Shown: in pieces, positions 1 to 7,236 of the stretch
Position numbering within the stretch: the first letter of the stretch is position 1
Layout of the letters: each line of letters opens with the position of its first letter
DNA from: Bacteroidaceae bacterium
GTDB taxonomy: Bacteria; Bacteroidota; Bacteroidia; Bacteroidales; Bacteroidaceae
NCBI GenBank assembly: GCA_017465905.1
Contig: JAFTVE010000042.1
Location: 1-47,995 of the forward strand
Length of the DNA: 47,995 nt
Direction of reading: 5' to 3'
Made by a program: the position numbers and the translations under genes
The notes under the pieces: generated by a model
Told to the model about the DNA's origin: nothing
The model's input: the letters and a program-made list of their open reading frames with translations, nothing else
The model's database searches: none

Positions 1-827
1 AGGGCTTTACCGTTGTACTTCTCATACAGTTTACGCAAGTTGGGGATCTCACCACGGCAGGGACCACACCACGATGCCCAGAAGTCCACCAACACGTAGT
101 TCCCTTTACCTACATAGTCCGATAGCGCTAAGGGCTTACCGTCAATGTCGGTGCCTTTGATGTCGGTATAGGTCATACCCTCAGCTGTTGTAAGAAGTGC
201 TTGCACATTTTGCATCATACGTCTGACCATTCCCTTATTGCTGAGCCAAGGACCACTATTATTACAGATGTGTTTCATTAATTCCATATCACCGACACAC
301 TCTCTTACTATCAGATAGCCTACGGCATCATTGGTATGCTTCAGAAATTCTTCTTTCATCATCAAGGTTAGTTCGGCATAGAATGCATCCTTATAGCGAG
401 CAATAAACTCCTCTTGTGTTCCCTCAAACTCCTCGCGTGCCTTATTGGCCCTGTCGTGCCAGTCGGCCAAGTATGTGAGGATGCGTGCCATCTCGTCATT
501 GAGAGGCGTACCCGATGTGCGGTGATTCACAAAGTCTGTCACAATATCGCCCTTTTCCAAGATGGGGTTTGAAAAGAGAGCACGGGCAATGTCAATGCGA
601 CAATTAAGCGCAGTATCGGGAGCAATGCCTCTGAATATTACCCTATTTTCTTTTATCGTTGCAGAATCAATCTTGGTGGCATTATCAAAGTCGGTGAGAT
701 AGACGGTCATTCCATTGTAACTCGAATCAGGCAGTTCACCCGTCAACGTGTAATATCTTTCTTGGTTTGCACACGCCCCCAGCAGCACCGCCACGGCAAG
801 GAAGAGGAATAGTTTGGTTGGTTTCAT
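1..827 (-). CDS. TlpA-like thioredoxin lipoprotein, 3' end cut by window edge
   Basis: The gene starts at ATG 827 and reads out of the window at position 1, so about 275 residues are visible and the C-terminus is missing. The N-terminus is a lipoprotein signal (MKPTKLFLFLAVAVLLGAC, Cys19). A beta-rich segment resembling the DUF4369 domain follows (YYTLTGELPDSSYNG onward), then a helical middle, then the start of a thioredoxin fold with DFWASWCGPCRGEIP; the CGPC codons lie near 58-69. TlpA/ResA-type proteins are envelope thiol-disulfide reductases; in Bacteroidetes they are often lipoproteins of unknown partner. It follows the 631-aa paralogue after 53 bp and is probably co-transcribed. The leader is nearly identical to that of the upstream paralogue, which suggests duplication. 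The family call is firm; the substrate is unknown. Confidence 0.88.
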   Translation of the reverse strand, partial: MKPTKLFLFLAVAVLLGACANQERYYTLTGELPDSSYNGMTVYLTDFDNATKIDSATIKENRVIFRGIAPDTALNCRIDIARALFSNPILEKGDIVTDFVNHRTSGTPLNDEMARILTYLADWHDRANKAREEFEGTQEEFIARYKDAFYAELTLMMKEEFLKHTNDAVGYLIVRECVGDMELMKHICNNSGPWLSNKGMVRRMMQNVQALLTTAEGMTYTDIKGTDIDGKPLALSDYVGKGNYVLVDFWASWCGPCRGEIPNLRKLYEKYNGKA

Positions 828-845
828 TGTATTGGTTGTTTATGT
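772..845. repeat. Duplicated leader/signal-peptide segment, copy A
   Basis: A 74-bp segment covering the 5' leader and the signal-peptide codons of the first TlpA-like gene. It is repeated with only a few mismatches at 2721-2794, in the same position relative to the second gene. The rest of the two proteins is far more divergent. Confidence 0.85.
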
Positions 846-880
846 CGTTACACGAATTTTATTTGTGGATAACTTTACTG

Positions 881-2776
881 CTACTTCTTCAATTCCTCCA
901 ACCGTTTAGTGAACGCTTCGGTGGTAGAGTATTCAAGTCCCTTGTTGAGTACATTGCCGTCGGGGTCTAGTGTCTCGTAGTGTGGTATGCCGAGGAACTT
1001 GAAGAGTTGCATCAGCTTATTGAAGTCGTCGCGGCTCACAATCTGACAGTCTTCACCATCGAGGTGCTCCTTCGCATAGGCATCATATGCCTCTTGCGAT
1101 GATTCGGGAGCAGAGATAAAGAGGAAGTCTACCTCGGGATGATCTCTGAAGGCTTTGCGCATCTCCTTCGAACGCTCTATCCCTGCACGGCAGGGGCCGC
1201 AGCCCATACCCCAGAAGTCTATCAGCAGATACTTGCCACGGTACTTGTCGGTCATGCGGCGCAGGATATCGGTGGCTTCACCTTCGGGCAGTGTCCACGT
1301 AGGCTTCTGAGCCTCGAGTTCTTTGGCATAGAGCCTATCGAGTTCGGCTTTCAGAAATGGATGAATAAGAAGTTCTCTGTGCATCTCTACAAACTTAGGT
1401 TGCTCCTCTTTATAGTCGCGCAAATACTCCAATTGCCACTTGGTATCACGAAGCAGCATGATACTTCCCCATAATGTTGGTGCCGAAGCACCCAACACCT
1501 TCATGTCGTTGGCTATTCGGGTCGTATCGTGGCATATTACGTAGTCCAAACCCAATAAGTCAGGTTTGAAGATGTTTTTTAGCATAATTCGCGAATACTC
1601 ATATCTGTTGATGGCGAAGTAGAACTCATGTATTGCGAGACTAGCAGCATCGTTATAGGGCATATCATGCAGACATTGATAGCTGTCGTATTCCAATGCA
1701 ATACTGTCCGCCATGTAATTGTTGGAACGTCTGGTACGAGCATCATAGTCAAACAAATACTCCAAGTACAGCACTTTTCCATTGAGCCACAGATAATGCC
1801 GTTCCGTAGGAGTAAGTTCATATCTCCACGCCAAATATTCCATATACTTGTTATATGCAGCCTCCTTTCTGTCAAGGTACGAGATATAGGCTTTCAAGTC
1901 AAGCACCTTCATGCTGTCTTCACGCTCCATATAACTGCATAGATCATATCCTAGCAGAAAGTTATCAACTATTCGCTTGCATGTCATCACTTGTTTGTCA
2001 GGTGAAGTCATCTCAAAGTTGCCTTCCTCATCAATAAACAGTTCGGTTGCACAGCCAGGTACTGTGTATATCAACGTCATATTATAAGAGTCTTTCCCCT
2101 CCAATGTCAAGTGCTCAAACTTTGGATGAGCACTTGTATAAGAGACCTCAAATGTTCCGTCTTCATTAATGTTGACGCTGATAGGAAGGTCTTCGCGTGT
2201 CAATACGTTAGTTCTATTTATTTGTATCGTGGTGAAACCCTTGTCGTGTGAATAGCTCTCTATTTTTCCACGCACATACACGGTATCTGTATGCAGGAAT
2301 CCTTCAGCTGTTCCATTCTTTATGTGGCGTTTTTTGTATTTGGGAGTCTCTATGGGCTGTGACGGATGGTGCAAGCCGTAGATGCGCCATCCTTCTAGGG
2401 AATAGTTTTCTACATAATCGAAATGCCGTGTGCTCCGCGGCATGGGTTCGAAGAGGAGTTTGAAATGTGCCTCGCCGCTTTCGGGAGTAACAAACTGCTC
2501 GCCAATAGCTATGCCTTCACCGCCGATAATCTTATACTCCTTGCCTTTATTGCCGACAAGACGTGTAGACTCAGGGATTCTAATCCCCCAACCGGGTGTG
2601 TTCTTCTCGTGGATGCTCAGGATGGTGGCCGTATCGGTAAACTCCACATTGGTAACGGTAATGGCATCGGCAGTGGAGTGCAGACACTCTACTTCGTCCC
2701 ACACTTTGGGGGCTCTCGTGCACGCCCCCAGCAGCACCGCCACGGCAAGGGCAAGGAATAGTTTGGTTGGTTTCAT
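881..2776 (-). CDS. TlpA-like thioredoxin lipoprotein, 631 aa
   Basis: An exported lipoprotein (MKPTKLFLALAVAVLLGAC, Cys19) with a long N-terminal and middle region (residues about 20-500) and a C-terminal thioredoxin domain from about residue 510. The active site reads DFWGMGCGPCRAG, with CGPC at 526-529, so the redox-active cysteine pair is intact. The cis-Pro region appears as FLGIPHYETLDPDGN near residue 595. The protein is much longer than a plain TlpA (about 180 aa), like other Bacteroidetes TlpA proteins that carry large substrate- or partner-binding N-terminal regions. The role inferred is thiol-disulfide reduction in the periplasm or at a membrane surface. It is the upstream member of a tandem pair with the gene at 1-827. 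I saw no clear TAnnTTTG promoter upstream. Confidence 0.85.
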   Translation of the reverse strand: MKPTKLFLALAVAVLLGACTRAPKVWDEVECLHSTADAITVTNVEFTDTATILSIHEKNTPGWGIRIPESTRLVGNKGKEYKIIGGEGIAIGEQFVTPESGEAHFKLLFEPMPRSTRHFDYVENYSLEGWRIYGLHHPSQPIETPKYKKRHIKNGTAEGFLHTDTVYVRGKIESYSHDKGFTTIQINRTNVLTREDLPISVNINEDGTFEVSYTSAHPKFEHLTLEGKDSYNMTLIYTVPGCATELFIDEEGNFEMTSPDKQVMTCKRIVDNFLLGYDLCSYMEREDSMKVLDLKAYISYLDRKEAAYNKYMEYLAWRYELTPTERHYLWLNGKVLYLEYLFDYDARTRRSNNYMADSIALEYDSYQCLHDMPYNDAASLAIHEFYFAINRYEYSRIMLKNIFKPDLLGLDYVICHDTTRIANDMKVLGASAPTLWGSIMLLRDTKWQLEYLRDYKEEQPKFVEMHRELLIHPFLKAELDRLYAKELEAQKPTWTLPEGEATDILRRMTDKYRGKYLLIDFWGMGCGPCRAGIERSKEMRKAFRDHPEVDFLFISAPESSQEAYDAYAKEHLDGEDCQIVSRDDFNKLMQLFKFLGIPHYETLDPDGNVLNKGLEYSTTEAFTKRLEELKK

Positions 2777-2794
2777 CGTATTGGTTGTTTATGT
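2721..2794. repeat. Duplicated leader/signal-peptide segment, copy B
   Basis: Partner of 772-845. It spans the first 19 codons and about 18 bases upstream of the ATG of the 631-aa gene. The conserved upstream part reads TGTTTGGTTATG-like bases on the minus strand, so the translation leader is shared too. Confidence 0.85.
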
Positions 2795-2989
2795 TGTATG
2801 TTATTCTATCTATTAGACGGAGAAAAGCCCCGAAAGGTTACAACGAGGTGAAAATATCCTTTTTATCAACGTTTATCTTGTCTCAATCAAGCGGAGGTGA
2901 CGGAGACGCCCAAGTCTCAAGGAAGGCAATCTCCGTGCTCCGCAAAACCTGCGCAAATGAATAGAAAAACTCGCCCCTCGCCAAAAGAA

Positions 2990-3015
2990 AAATCTAAAAT
3001 TAGAGTTTTAGATTT
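2990..3015. repeat. AT-rich inverted repeat, overlapping second dyad
   Basis: The arms AAATCTAAAA (2990-2999) and TTTTAGATTT (3006-3015) are perfect complements around a 6-nt loop. The right arm overlaps another dyad, TCTAAAA (3015-3021) with TTTTAGA (3028-3034), so two mutually exclusive hairpins can form. It could be an operator, an attenuator or just repeat debris; no poly-T run follows. Confidence 0.55.
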
Positions 3016-3244
3016 CTAAAAATCCAATTTTAGACGATGAAATGGGGGAAAATGGAGGGAAATAATTCTCGTTCGGACGTGCCAGATTGGGTATTTTTAC
3101 ACATAAGTCTCCATAAATAATTTTAGTCATCTGGAATGTATTTGGTGTGCCAAACATCAAAAACAGTCTCAAATATTAGGATATTTGAGTTACAATTTGT
3201 TTCTTTGCAATAAATCGCGAAGATATGTAGGATAAAGCTGCAAA

Positions 3245-3309
3245 CAGCACTCCTCGGGGAAGCTAAAGCTTCCTTCGTCGCAACCGACGCTAATTTCGCG
3301 TCGGTGCTG
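3245..3309. repeat. Branched hairpin cluster with GC-rich stems
   Basis: The outer stem CAGCA/TGCTG (3245-3249 with 3305-3309) encloses two perfect hairpins: GGAAGCT-AA-AGCTTCC (3258-3273) and CCGACGC-TAATTTC-GCGTCGG (3284-3304). Together they can fold as a three-way junction. The second stem is the same 7-bp stem seen at 17220-17242 with a different loop, which marks this as a dispersed palindromic element. It lies about 70 bp upstream of the nucleotidyltransferase start. Confidence 0.6.
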
Positions 3310-3354
3310 TGAAAAATATTGAAGTTAAACTTCATATTTCTCGCTCGTTTCTTT

Positions 3355-3362
3355 TATCTTTG
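3355..3362 (+). promoter_or_regulatory. Bacteroidetes -7 box (TATCTTTG) for the MNT/HEPN operon
   Basis: TATCTTTG fits the Bacteroidetes sigma-70 -7 consensus TAnnTTTG and ends 17 bases before the ATG at 3380. I found no clean TTTG at the usual -33 distance, so the leader would be short and the call is moderate. Confidence 0.45.
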
Positions 3363-3379
3363 CAAAAAAACAAGGCGTT

Positions 3380-3685
3380 ATGAATCCGATTATTCAAAGA
3401 CAGTTGGGCAATGTAAGGGCACTCTGTAAACAGTACAGGGTGAAGAGCCTCTATACCTTCGGCTCGGTAAATACACCTGAGTTTACCGACAAGAGTGACA
3501 TAGACCTGCTGATTGACTTTGAAGCAGGAATCAATGCCGAAGACTATACCGACAACTATTTCTCCCTGCGCGAGAAGTTGGCGCAACTGTTCAATCGGGA
3601 TATTGATCTCGTGACACGCCGCTCATTGTCGAATCCCTTCTTCATCCGCGAAGTGGAACAAACCAAAAGCTTGATTTATGGGTAA
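3380..3685 (+). CDS. MntA-type minimal nucleotidyltransferase (antitoxin)
   Basis: A 101-aa Pol-beta superfamily nucleotidyltransferase. The fold signature is visible: GS at residues 28-29, then SDIDLLIDF with Asp40 and Asp42, and a third acidic site in NRDIDLVT (Asp74/Asp76). The usual GSxARG is degenerate here (GSVNTPEF). In MntA-HepT systems the MntA protein neutralises the HEPN toxin HepT by adding AMP to the tyrosine of its RX4HXY motif. The gene overlaps the downstream HEPN gene by 8 bp, the standard arrangement of such pairs. Residues after 80 (RRSLSNPFFIREVE) match the MntA tail. I infer a toxin-antitoxin or defence function from the family; nothing in the window proves the pair is active. 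Confidence 0.85.
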   Translation: MNPIIQRQLGNVRALCKQYRVKSLYTFGSVNTPEFTDKSDIDLLIDFEAGINAEDYTDNYFSLREKLAQLFNRDIDLVTRRSLSNPFFIREVEQTKSLIYG

Positions 3686-4028
3686 GAAGAGTGTGAAGAA
3701 ATATCTGTACGATGTGCAGCAGTCCGTGGACTCCATCTTCGAATACTTAGGAGAGAAGCGCGATTTCTTTGAGTATGAGCGCAACAAACTGCTGCGCCGT
3801 GCCGTAGAGCGTGAGCTGGAAATCATTGGCGAAGCCGTGAAACACTTGCTCGAACTGGATGAAAACATCTGCATAGACAACGCACGCAGAATTGTGGACC
3901 TACGCAACTTTGTGATACACGGCTATGACAAGGTGGATAATGTCATCATCTGGGGAATACTCAGCAAAGACCTTCCCAAACTGAAGCAACAGGTAGACGC
4001 ACTGATGGCGGAGCAAACACTATTGTAA
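3678..4028 (+). CDS. HepT-like HEPN ribonuclease toxin (DUF86)
   Basis: A 116-aa helical protein with the diagnostic HEPN motif RNFVIHGY: Arg76, His81 and Tyr83 form RX4HXY, the RNase site and the tyrosine that MntA modifies. Further family signals are VERELEIIGEAVKHL (residues 43-57) and the C-terminal IIWGILSKDLPKL. Its length is typical. It overlaps the upstream nucleotidyltransferase by 8 bp, so the two are translationally coupled. The regulator gene at 4043 begins 14 bp after its stop, so a three-gene operon is likely. The catalytic residues are intact, in contrast to the second HEPN protein at 21572. Confidence 0.88.
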   Translation: MGKKSVKKYLYDVQQSVDSIFEYLGEKRDFFEYERNKLLRRAVERELEIIGEAVKHLLELDENICIDNARRIVDLRNFVIHGYDKVDNVIIWGILSKDLPKLKQQVDALMAEQTLL

Positions 4029-4042
4029 CGCCTCGCTCATCT

Positions 4043-5101
4043 ATGAAGAACCGCCGATTCACCTACATATATATACTACTGGCCGCACTGCTGCTGGCCG
4101 CATCGTACCAGCTCAACTACCGCGACAGCAAGGTAGCAGTGCAGGACCGCATCAATGAGCAGTTCAGGGAGGCGGTGCCGCACTGGGGAGACTCGATATA
4201 TGCCATACGGAACTATCCTAGTTGGGGAAGGTTTCATAGCAAGGCCTATGCACGCAAGACGAAGACTACGGTGATTACTGAGGGAGATACCGTAGTGATA
4301 TCTGCACGCTATTTTCTTCCGAAAGAATATGACGAATATCAGCGGAGGTGTTCAGAGAGTGCGCTTATGTATTGCAAGTATTACACGCCTGGTATCTCCG
4401 ACACACTCTTCAGCAACCTATTGAAGAGTATGGGCATTGAGGCCGAAGCTGCAACAGAACTATATGTGAAGAACCAAAAAGAGATGTTCCCCACGGCAGA
4501 CTCGATGAACGTGAATGCACCCATCCGTGAGGTGCTGATAGCAAGGCACGTGGAGGGATTCGTCACCGATACCGTGGGCATAGGCATCTGCGACCAAGGA
4601 CTGATGGTGGGCAAGGTGGCCTTGGAGCGCAGCACCATACGGAGTGGCATGCGGTGGATAGCCTGGCGGCAGGTGCTGTTGCTGCTCGTCATGGCAGTGC
4701 TCTATATCGTCGTCCTATATGTGAGGAAAGCCATGGCCTACCTGCAGGGCGTGCACCTCATAGGCAACGCGTGCATCGACTTCAACACTGCCACGCTGCA
4801 CCACTGGAATGGCGACACCGTGACACTCACCGCCACACGAGAGGCGCTGCTGCGCATGCTCATCGAGGCCGCACCCGAATATATGCTGACGAAGGAGGAC
4901 ATCTGCCGCACCATCTGGCAACGCGATGTCAAAGACGGGCAGGCACTCTACAACGTGGCCGTGAGTGAATTGCGCAGTTACCTCATCGCCCCCGACGATG
5001 CCCTGACACTGACCACACTGCCCAAAGTGGGCATACAGCTCACCGTGGACCACACCAAGCTACATCCGCACCGCTGGTGGCACTATGTGGGGAGGAGATA
5101 A
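4043..5101 (+). CDS. Membrane-anchored winged-helix transcriptional regulator
   Basis: A 352-aa protein with a first membrane segment (residues 8-22, YIYILLAALLLAASY), a periplasmic domain of about 180 residues, a second membrane segment (207-227, WRQVLLLLVMAVLYIVVLYV) and a C-terminal cytoplasmic domain. The C-terminal part, residues about 245-335, looks like an OmpR/PhoB-type winged helix: an N-terminal beta pair (NACIDFNTATLHHWNGDTVTLT), then TREALLRMLIEA, then MLTKEDICRTIWQ and a final LPKVGIQLTV wing. The layout resembles ToxR/CadC one-component regulators but with the DNA-binding domain at the C-terminus, common in Bacteroidetes. The signal is unknown. It is translated directly after the HepT gene. 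Confidence 0.78.
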   Translation: MKNRRFTYIYILLAALLLAASYQLNYRDSKVAVQDRINEQFREAVPHWGDSIYAIRNYPSWGRFHSKAYARKTKTTVITEGDTVVISARYFLPKEYDEYQRRCSESALMYCKYYTPGISDTLFSNLLKSMGIEAEAATELYVKNQKEMFPTADSMNVNAPIREVLIARHVEGFVTDTVGIGICDQGLMVGKVALERSTIRSGMRWIAWRQVLLLLVMAVLYIVVLYVRKAMAYLQGVHLIGNACIDFNTATLHHWNGDTVTLTATREALLRMLIEAAPEYMLTKEDICRTIWQRDVKDGQALYNVAVSELRSYLIAPDDALTLTTLPKVGIQLTVDHTKLHPHRWWHYVGRR

Positions 5102-5185
5102 TCACACTCTTACGTCGATTTGGACGTCGCACTATTGCTAATCCTTACGAATTATCTCCTGTATAAGAGTATATAGGAATATCAA

Positions 5186-5236
5186 AACAGTCCCTACCAA
5201 GAAATATCTTACGTGATATTATTGGTAGGGACTGTT
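5186..5236. terminator. Long bidirectional terminator hairpin between convergent genes
   Basis: Arms ACAGTCCCTACCAA (5187-5200) and TTGGTAGGGACTGT (5222-5235) are perfect complements, and an inner stem AATATC/GATATT (5203-5208 with 5215-5220) continues the hairpin. It sits between the convergent regulator (plus) and PKD-like lipoprotein (minus) genes. The flanking T/A runs are short. Confidence 0.75.
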
Positions 5237-5263
5237 CTCTATACTATTGTTGTTCGATAGTTA

Positions 5264-6988
5264 TCAATATACCATCTTGTATATATAGTCGTATACGAAT
5301 TGCATGTCGTGGATTTCGCCCCAGCGGTTGCCGTCGTTGTCGCGGTCGTAGAAGAGTGTGGGGAAGTCTTCGTCGATGTCGGCAGCGGTGGTGAACTTCA
5401 CCTCGGCGATGGCGCCGTGGGTACCGTCGTAGAGGGCGATGGTGAGGTGGAGGCCAAGGTCGTCGCTGAAAGTGGAGCTCTCCTCGGTGCGGAACTTGAT
5501 GCGGGTGACCTCATAGCCTTCGGGGGCTTGGTAGACGGGATATTTGTCGCCGTTGGAGACGTTGTAGCGGTATACGGTGCCGCCCTCGGCAAAGAAGAGG
5601 TTCGAGGTGGTGAACCATGCGTTGTAGGTGATGGTGCTCATGTGGGTGGGGGTGAGCCCGGTGAGCTGCTTCTCGCTGATGATGGTGTAGGCGGCAAGTG
5701 GCTCGTTCTCGGCAGGGGCACCGCGGCGCTGGGGGGCCTTGCTGCCGTCGCCAATGTCTTCCATGCGGAGCTCGTAGCGGTAGTAGTGGCCGGTGGCCTC
5801 ATCCTTGAAGATGAAGTAGGCGTTTTGCTGGTCGTAGCTGTCGCGGTAGTTGATGTAGCCCATCACGGCGGTCATCGTGGCGGGCGAATGCTGCAGGGTG
5901 GCGAGCTTGACATGGGCATCGAGCAGGGGGCTCTGCGACATGTAGCCGGGCTTGATGGAGTTGCCTTCGTCCTTGGCAAACCCTTGGTCTTCCTTGGCGG
6001 CATAGAGGAAACGGCCATGCTTGGCATCCCATAGGAGGAAGCGGTTGTGGGTGATGGTGGCGGCGGTGATGTCGTAGTCGGTCTGATGGGGCAGGTCGGG
6101 GTTGCCCTCGCAGGCGAGGCCGGGCTTGTAGAGGGCGTGCACGTAGTTGCCTACGTATACCTCGCCCGTCTCGGTGAGTACGACCTTGTACTGGGTGTAA
6201 TTGGCGGGGTCGCCCGTCTGCATGGTGCGGCGGTAGGCGAAGGTCTCGCTTTCGGGCTTGAACATCTGTTCGGAGGTGAACTTCACGTTCATGCCGTGGG
6301 GGTTGTAGCCTCGGGTATCGCCCTGGTTGCCGTAGAGGGTGAGGGTGCTGGTGGTGCCGATGTTAGCCAGATTTTCGGGGATGTTGTAATAGGTGGTATA
6401 GCCGAGGCCTGTGGCGTTCTCGTAGTGGTTGTTGTCGTTGGTGACGTGCTTGACGTCGGTGTAGATCTTGGTTTCGTTACCGATGACCTCGATGTTGCCC
6501 AGCTGGCGTTGGCCCTCCTGTCCGTGGAGTACGAAGAGGCTGTTCTTGAACAGGGGGCGTGTGGCGAGCCTGAACGAGGAATAGTGTGAAAGGTCGGTGG
6601 AGCGGTCGTAGATCTGCAGGAAGATGTTGTACTCCATGGCTTGGCCTACGGGGAGTGTCACTTCGAGGTAGCCCTTGGTGCGCAGTGTGTCGCGCACCTG
6701 TCTGCCTTGCTCATTGGCATAGGTGCGGCACCAGTAGAAGTCCAGTTCGTCGAGGGTGGTGGCGATGGACTGCTCCACGGTGGCCTCGATACGGCGCACC
6801 CTGTCTGAGTCGTTGAGTGCCTGCTGCACCTCGATGACATCGCCTCCGGCAGCTGTTGTCGCCGAGGGGGTGAAGGTGACGGAGCGTATTTCGTTCATTG
6901 TACCTAAGGTGTAGTCGTAGTTACCTTGGTCTTTGTAGCAGCCTGTGAGCAGGAGGGCCAGCAGGAGGTAGGGGGTTATCTTTTTCAT
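5264..6988 (-). CDS. PKD-like family surface lipoprotein
   Basis: A 574-aa lipoprotein (MKKITPYLLLALLLTGC, Cys17). The segment after the signal, YKDQGNYDYTLGTMNEIRSVTF, and the beta-rich remainder resemble the PKD-like lipoproteins that close many SusC/SusD operons in Bacteroidetes. The middle (residues about 150-520) has repeated aromatic and turn-rich strands of the kind found in beta-propeller or Ig-like proteins. I see no catalytic motif. It is the last gene of the operon starting upstream with SusC, separated from DUF4843 by a 237-bp repeat-rich spacer. The expected role is to sit on the outer membrane surface and assist substrate capture with SusD. The family is likely, the ligand unknown. 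Confidence 0.72.
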   Translation of the reverse strand: MKKITPYLLLALLLTGCYKDQGNYDYTLGTMNEIRSVTFTPSATTAAGGDVIEVQQALNDSDRVRRIEATVEQSIATTLDELDFYWCRTYANEQGRQVRDTLRTKGYLEVTLPVGQAMEYNIFLQIYDRSTDLSHYSSFRLATRPLFKNSLFVLHGQEGQRQLGNIEVIGNETKIYTDVKHVTNDNNHYENATGLGYTTYYNIPENLANIGTTSTLTLYGNQGDTRGYNPHGMNVKFTSEQMFKPESETFAYRRTMQTGDPANYTQYKVVLTETGEVYVGNYVHALYKPGLACEGNPDLPHQTDYDITAATITHNRFLLWDAKHGRFLYAAKEDQGFAKDEGNSIKPGYMSQSPLLDAHVKLATLQHSPATMTAVMGYINYRDSYDQQNAYFIFKDEATGHYYRYELRMEDIGDGSKAPQRRGAPAENEPLAAYTIISEKQLTGLTPTHMSTITYNAWFTTSNLFFAEGGTVYRYNVSNGDKYPVYQAPEGYEVTRIKFRTEESSTFSDDLGLHLTIALYDGTHGAIAEVKFTTAADIDEDFPTLFYDRDNDGNRWGEIHDMQFVYDYIYKMVY

Positions 6989-7000
6989 GAGTTCTTTTTA

Positions 7001-7036
7001 TTAGTTAGGAGTTAGGAATTAGGAGTTAGGAGTTTT
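7001..7036. repeat. Low-complexity GTTAGGA tandem tract
   Basis: Imperfect repeats of TTAGGAGT/TTAGGAAT in the spacer after the PKD-like gene start. Similar TTAGGA or TCCTAA tracts occur at 36953-37016, so this is a recurrent intergenic sequence type in this genome. Confidence 0.6.
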
Positions 7037-7076
7037 ACCCCCTCCGCTCCATTTTGCTAAAGCTTCATTTCGCTCG

Positions 7077-7179
7077 TCCCCCTTAAAGGGCGACAGTTCT
7101 CTTTGATTAGTTTCATCGCGTGTGCAGACTATCTGAAAGCACTGTCCCTCTTTAAGGGGCCAACGCGAGATGAGCGTTG
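7077..7179. repeat. Palindromic intergenic element in the susCD operon
   Basis: CCCCTTAAAGGGCGACAG (starting near 7078) is an imperfect inverted repeat of CTGTCCCTCTTTAAGGGG (7143-7160), and a further hairpin CAACGC-gagatga-GCGTTG occupies 7161-7179. It lies between DUF4843 and PKD-like genes and could act as a processing or attenuation hairpin that lowers expression of the last gene. Function is inference. Confidence 0.5.
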
Positions 7180-7203
7180 CTCAGGATGACACTATCTGCC
7201 TGT

Positions 7204-7236
7204 TTCAATTTTCAATTTTTAATTTTCAATTTTCAA
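7204..7236. repeat. TTTTCAA tandem tract at the end of the DUF4843 gene
   Basis: Imperfect repeats of TCAATTTT/TTAATTTT run up to and just into the last codons of the DUF4843 gene, so the C-terminal residues ELEN are encoded by the tract. It is of the same low-complexity class as 7001-7036. Confidence 0.55.

Larger units (their letters stand above)
2777..3379. other. Intergenic region with hairpins, no convincing gene
   Basis: This 603-bp gap separates the divergent TlpA and nucleotidyltransferase genes. Short open frames exist but none has a credible start or protein family. It holds an AT-rich hairpin at 2990-3015, a branched hairpin cluster at 3245-3309 and a TAnnTTTG box just before the gene at 3380. 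Confidence 0.6.
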
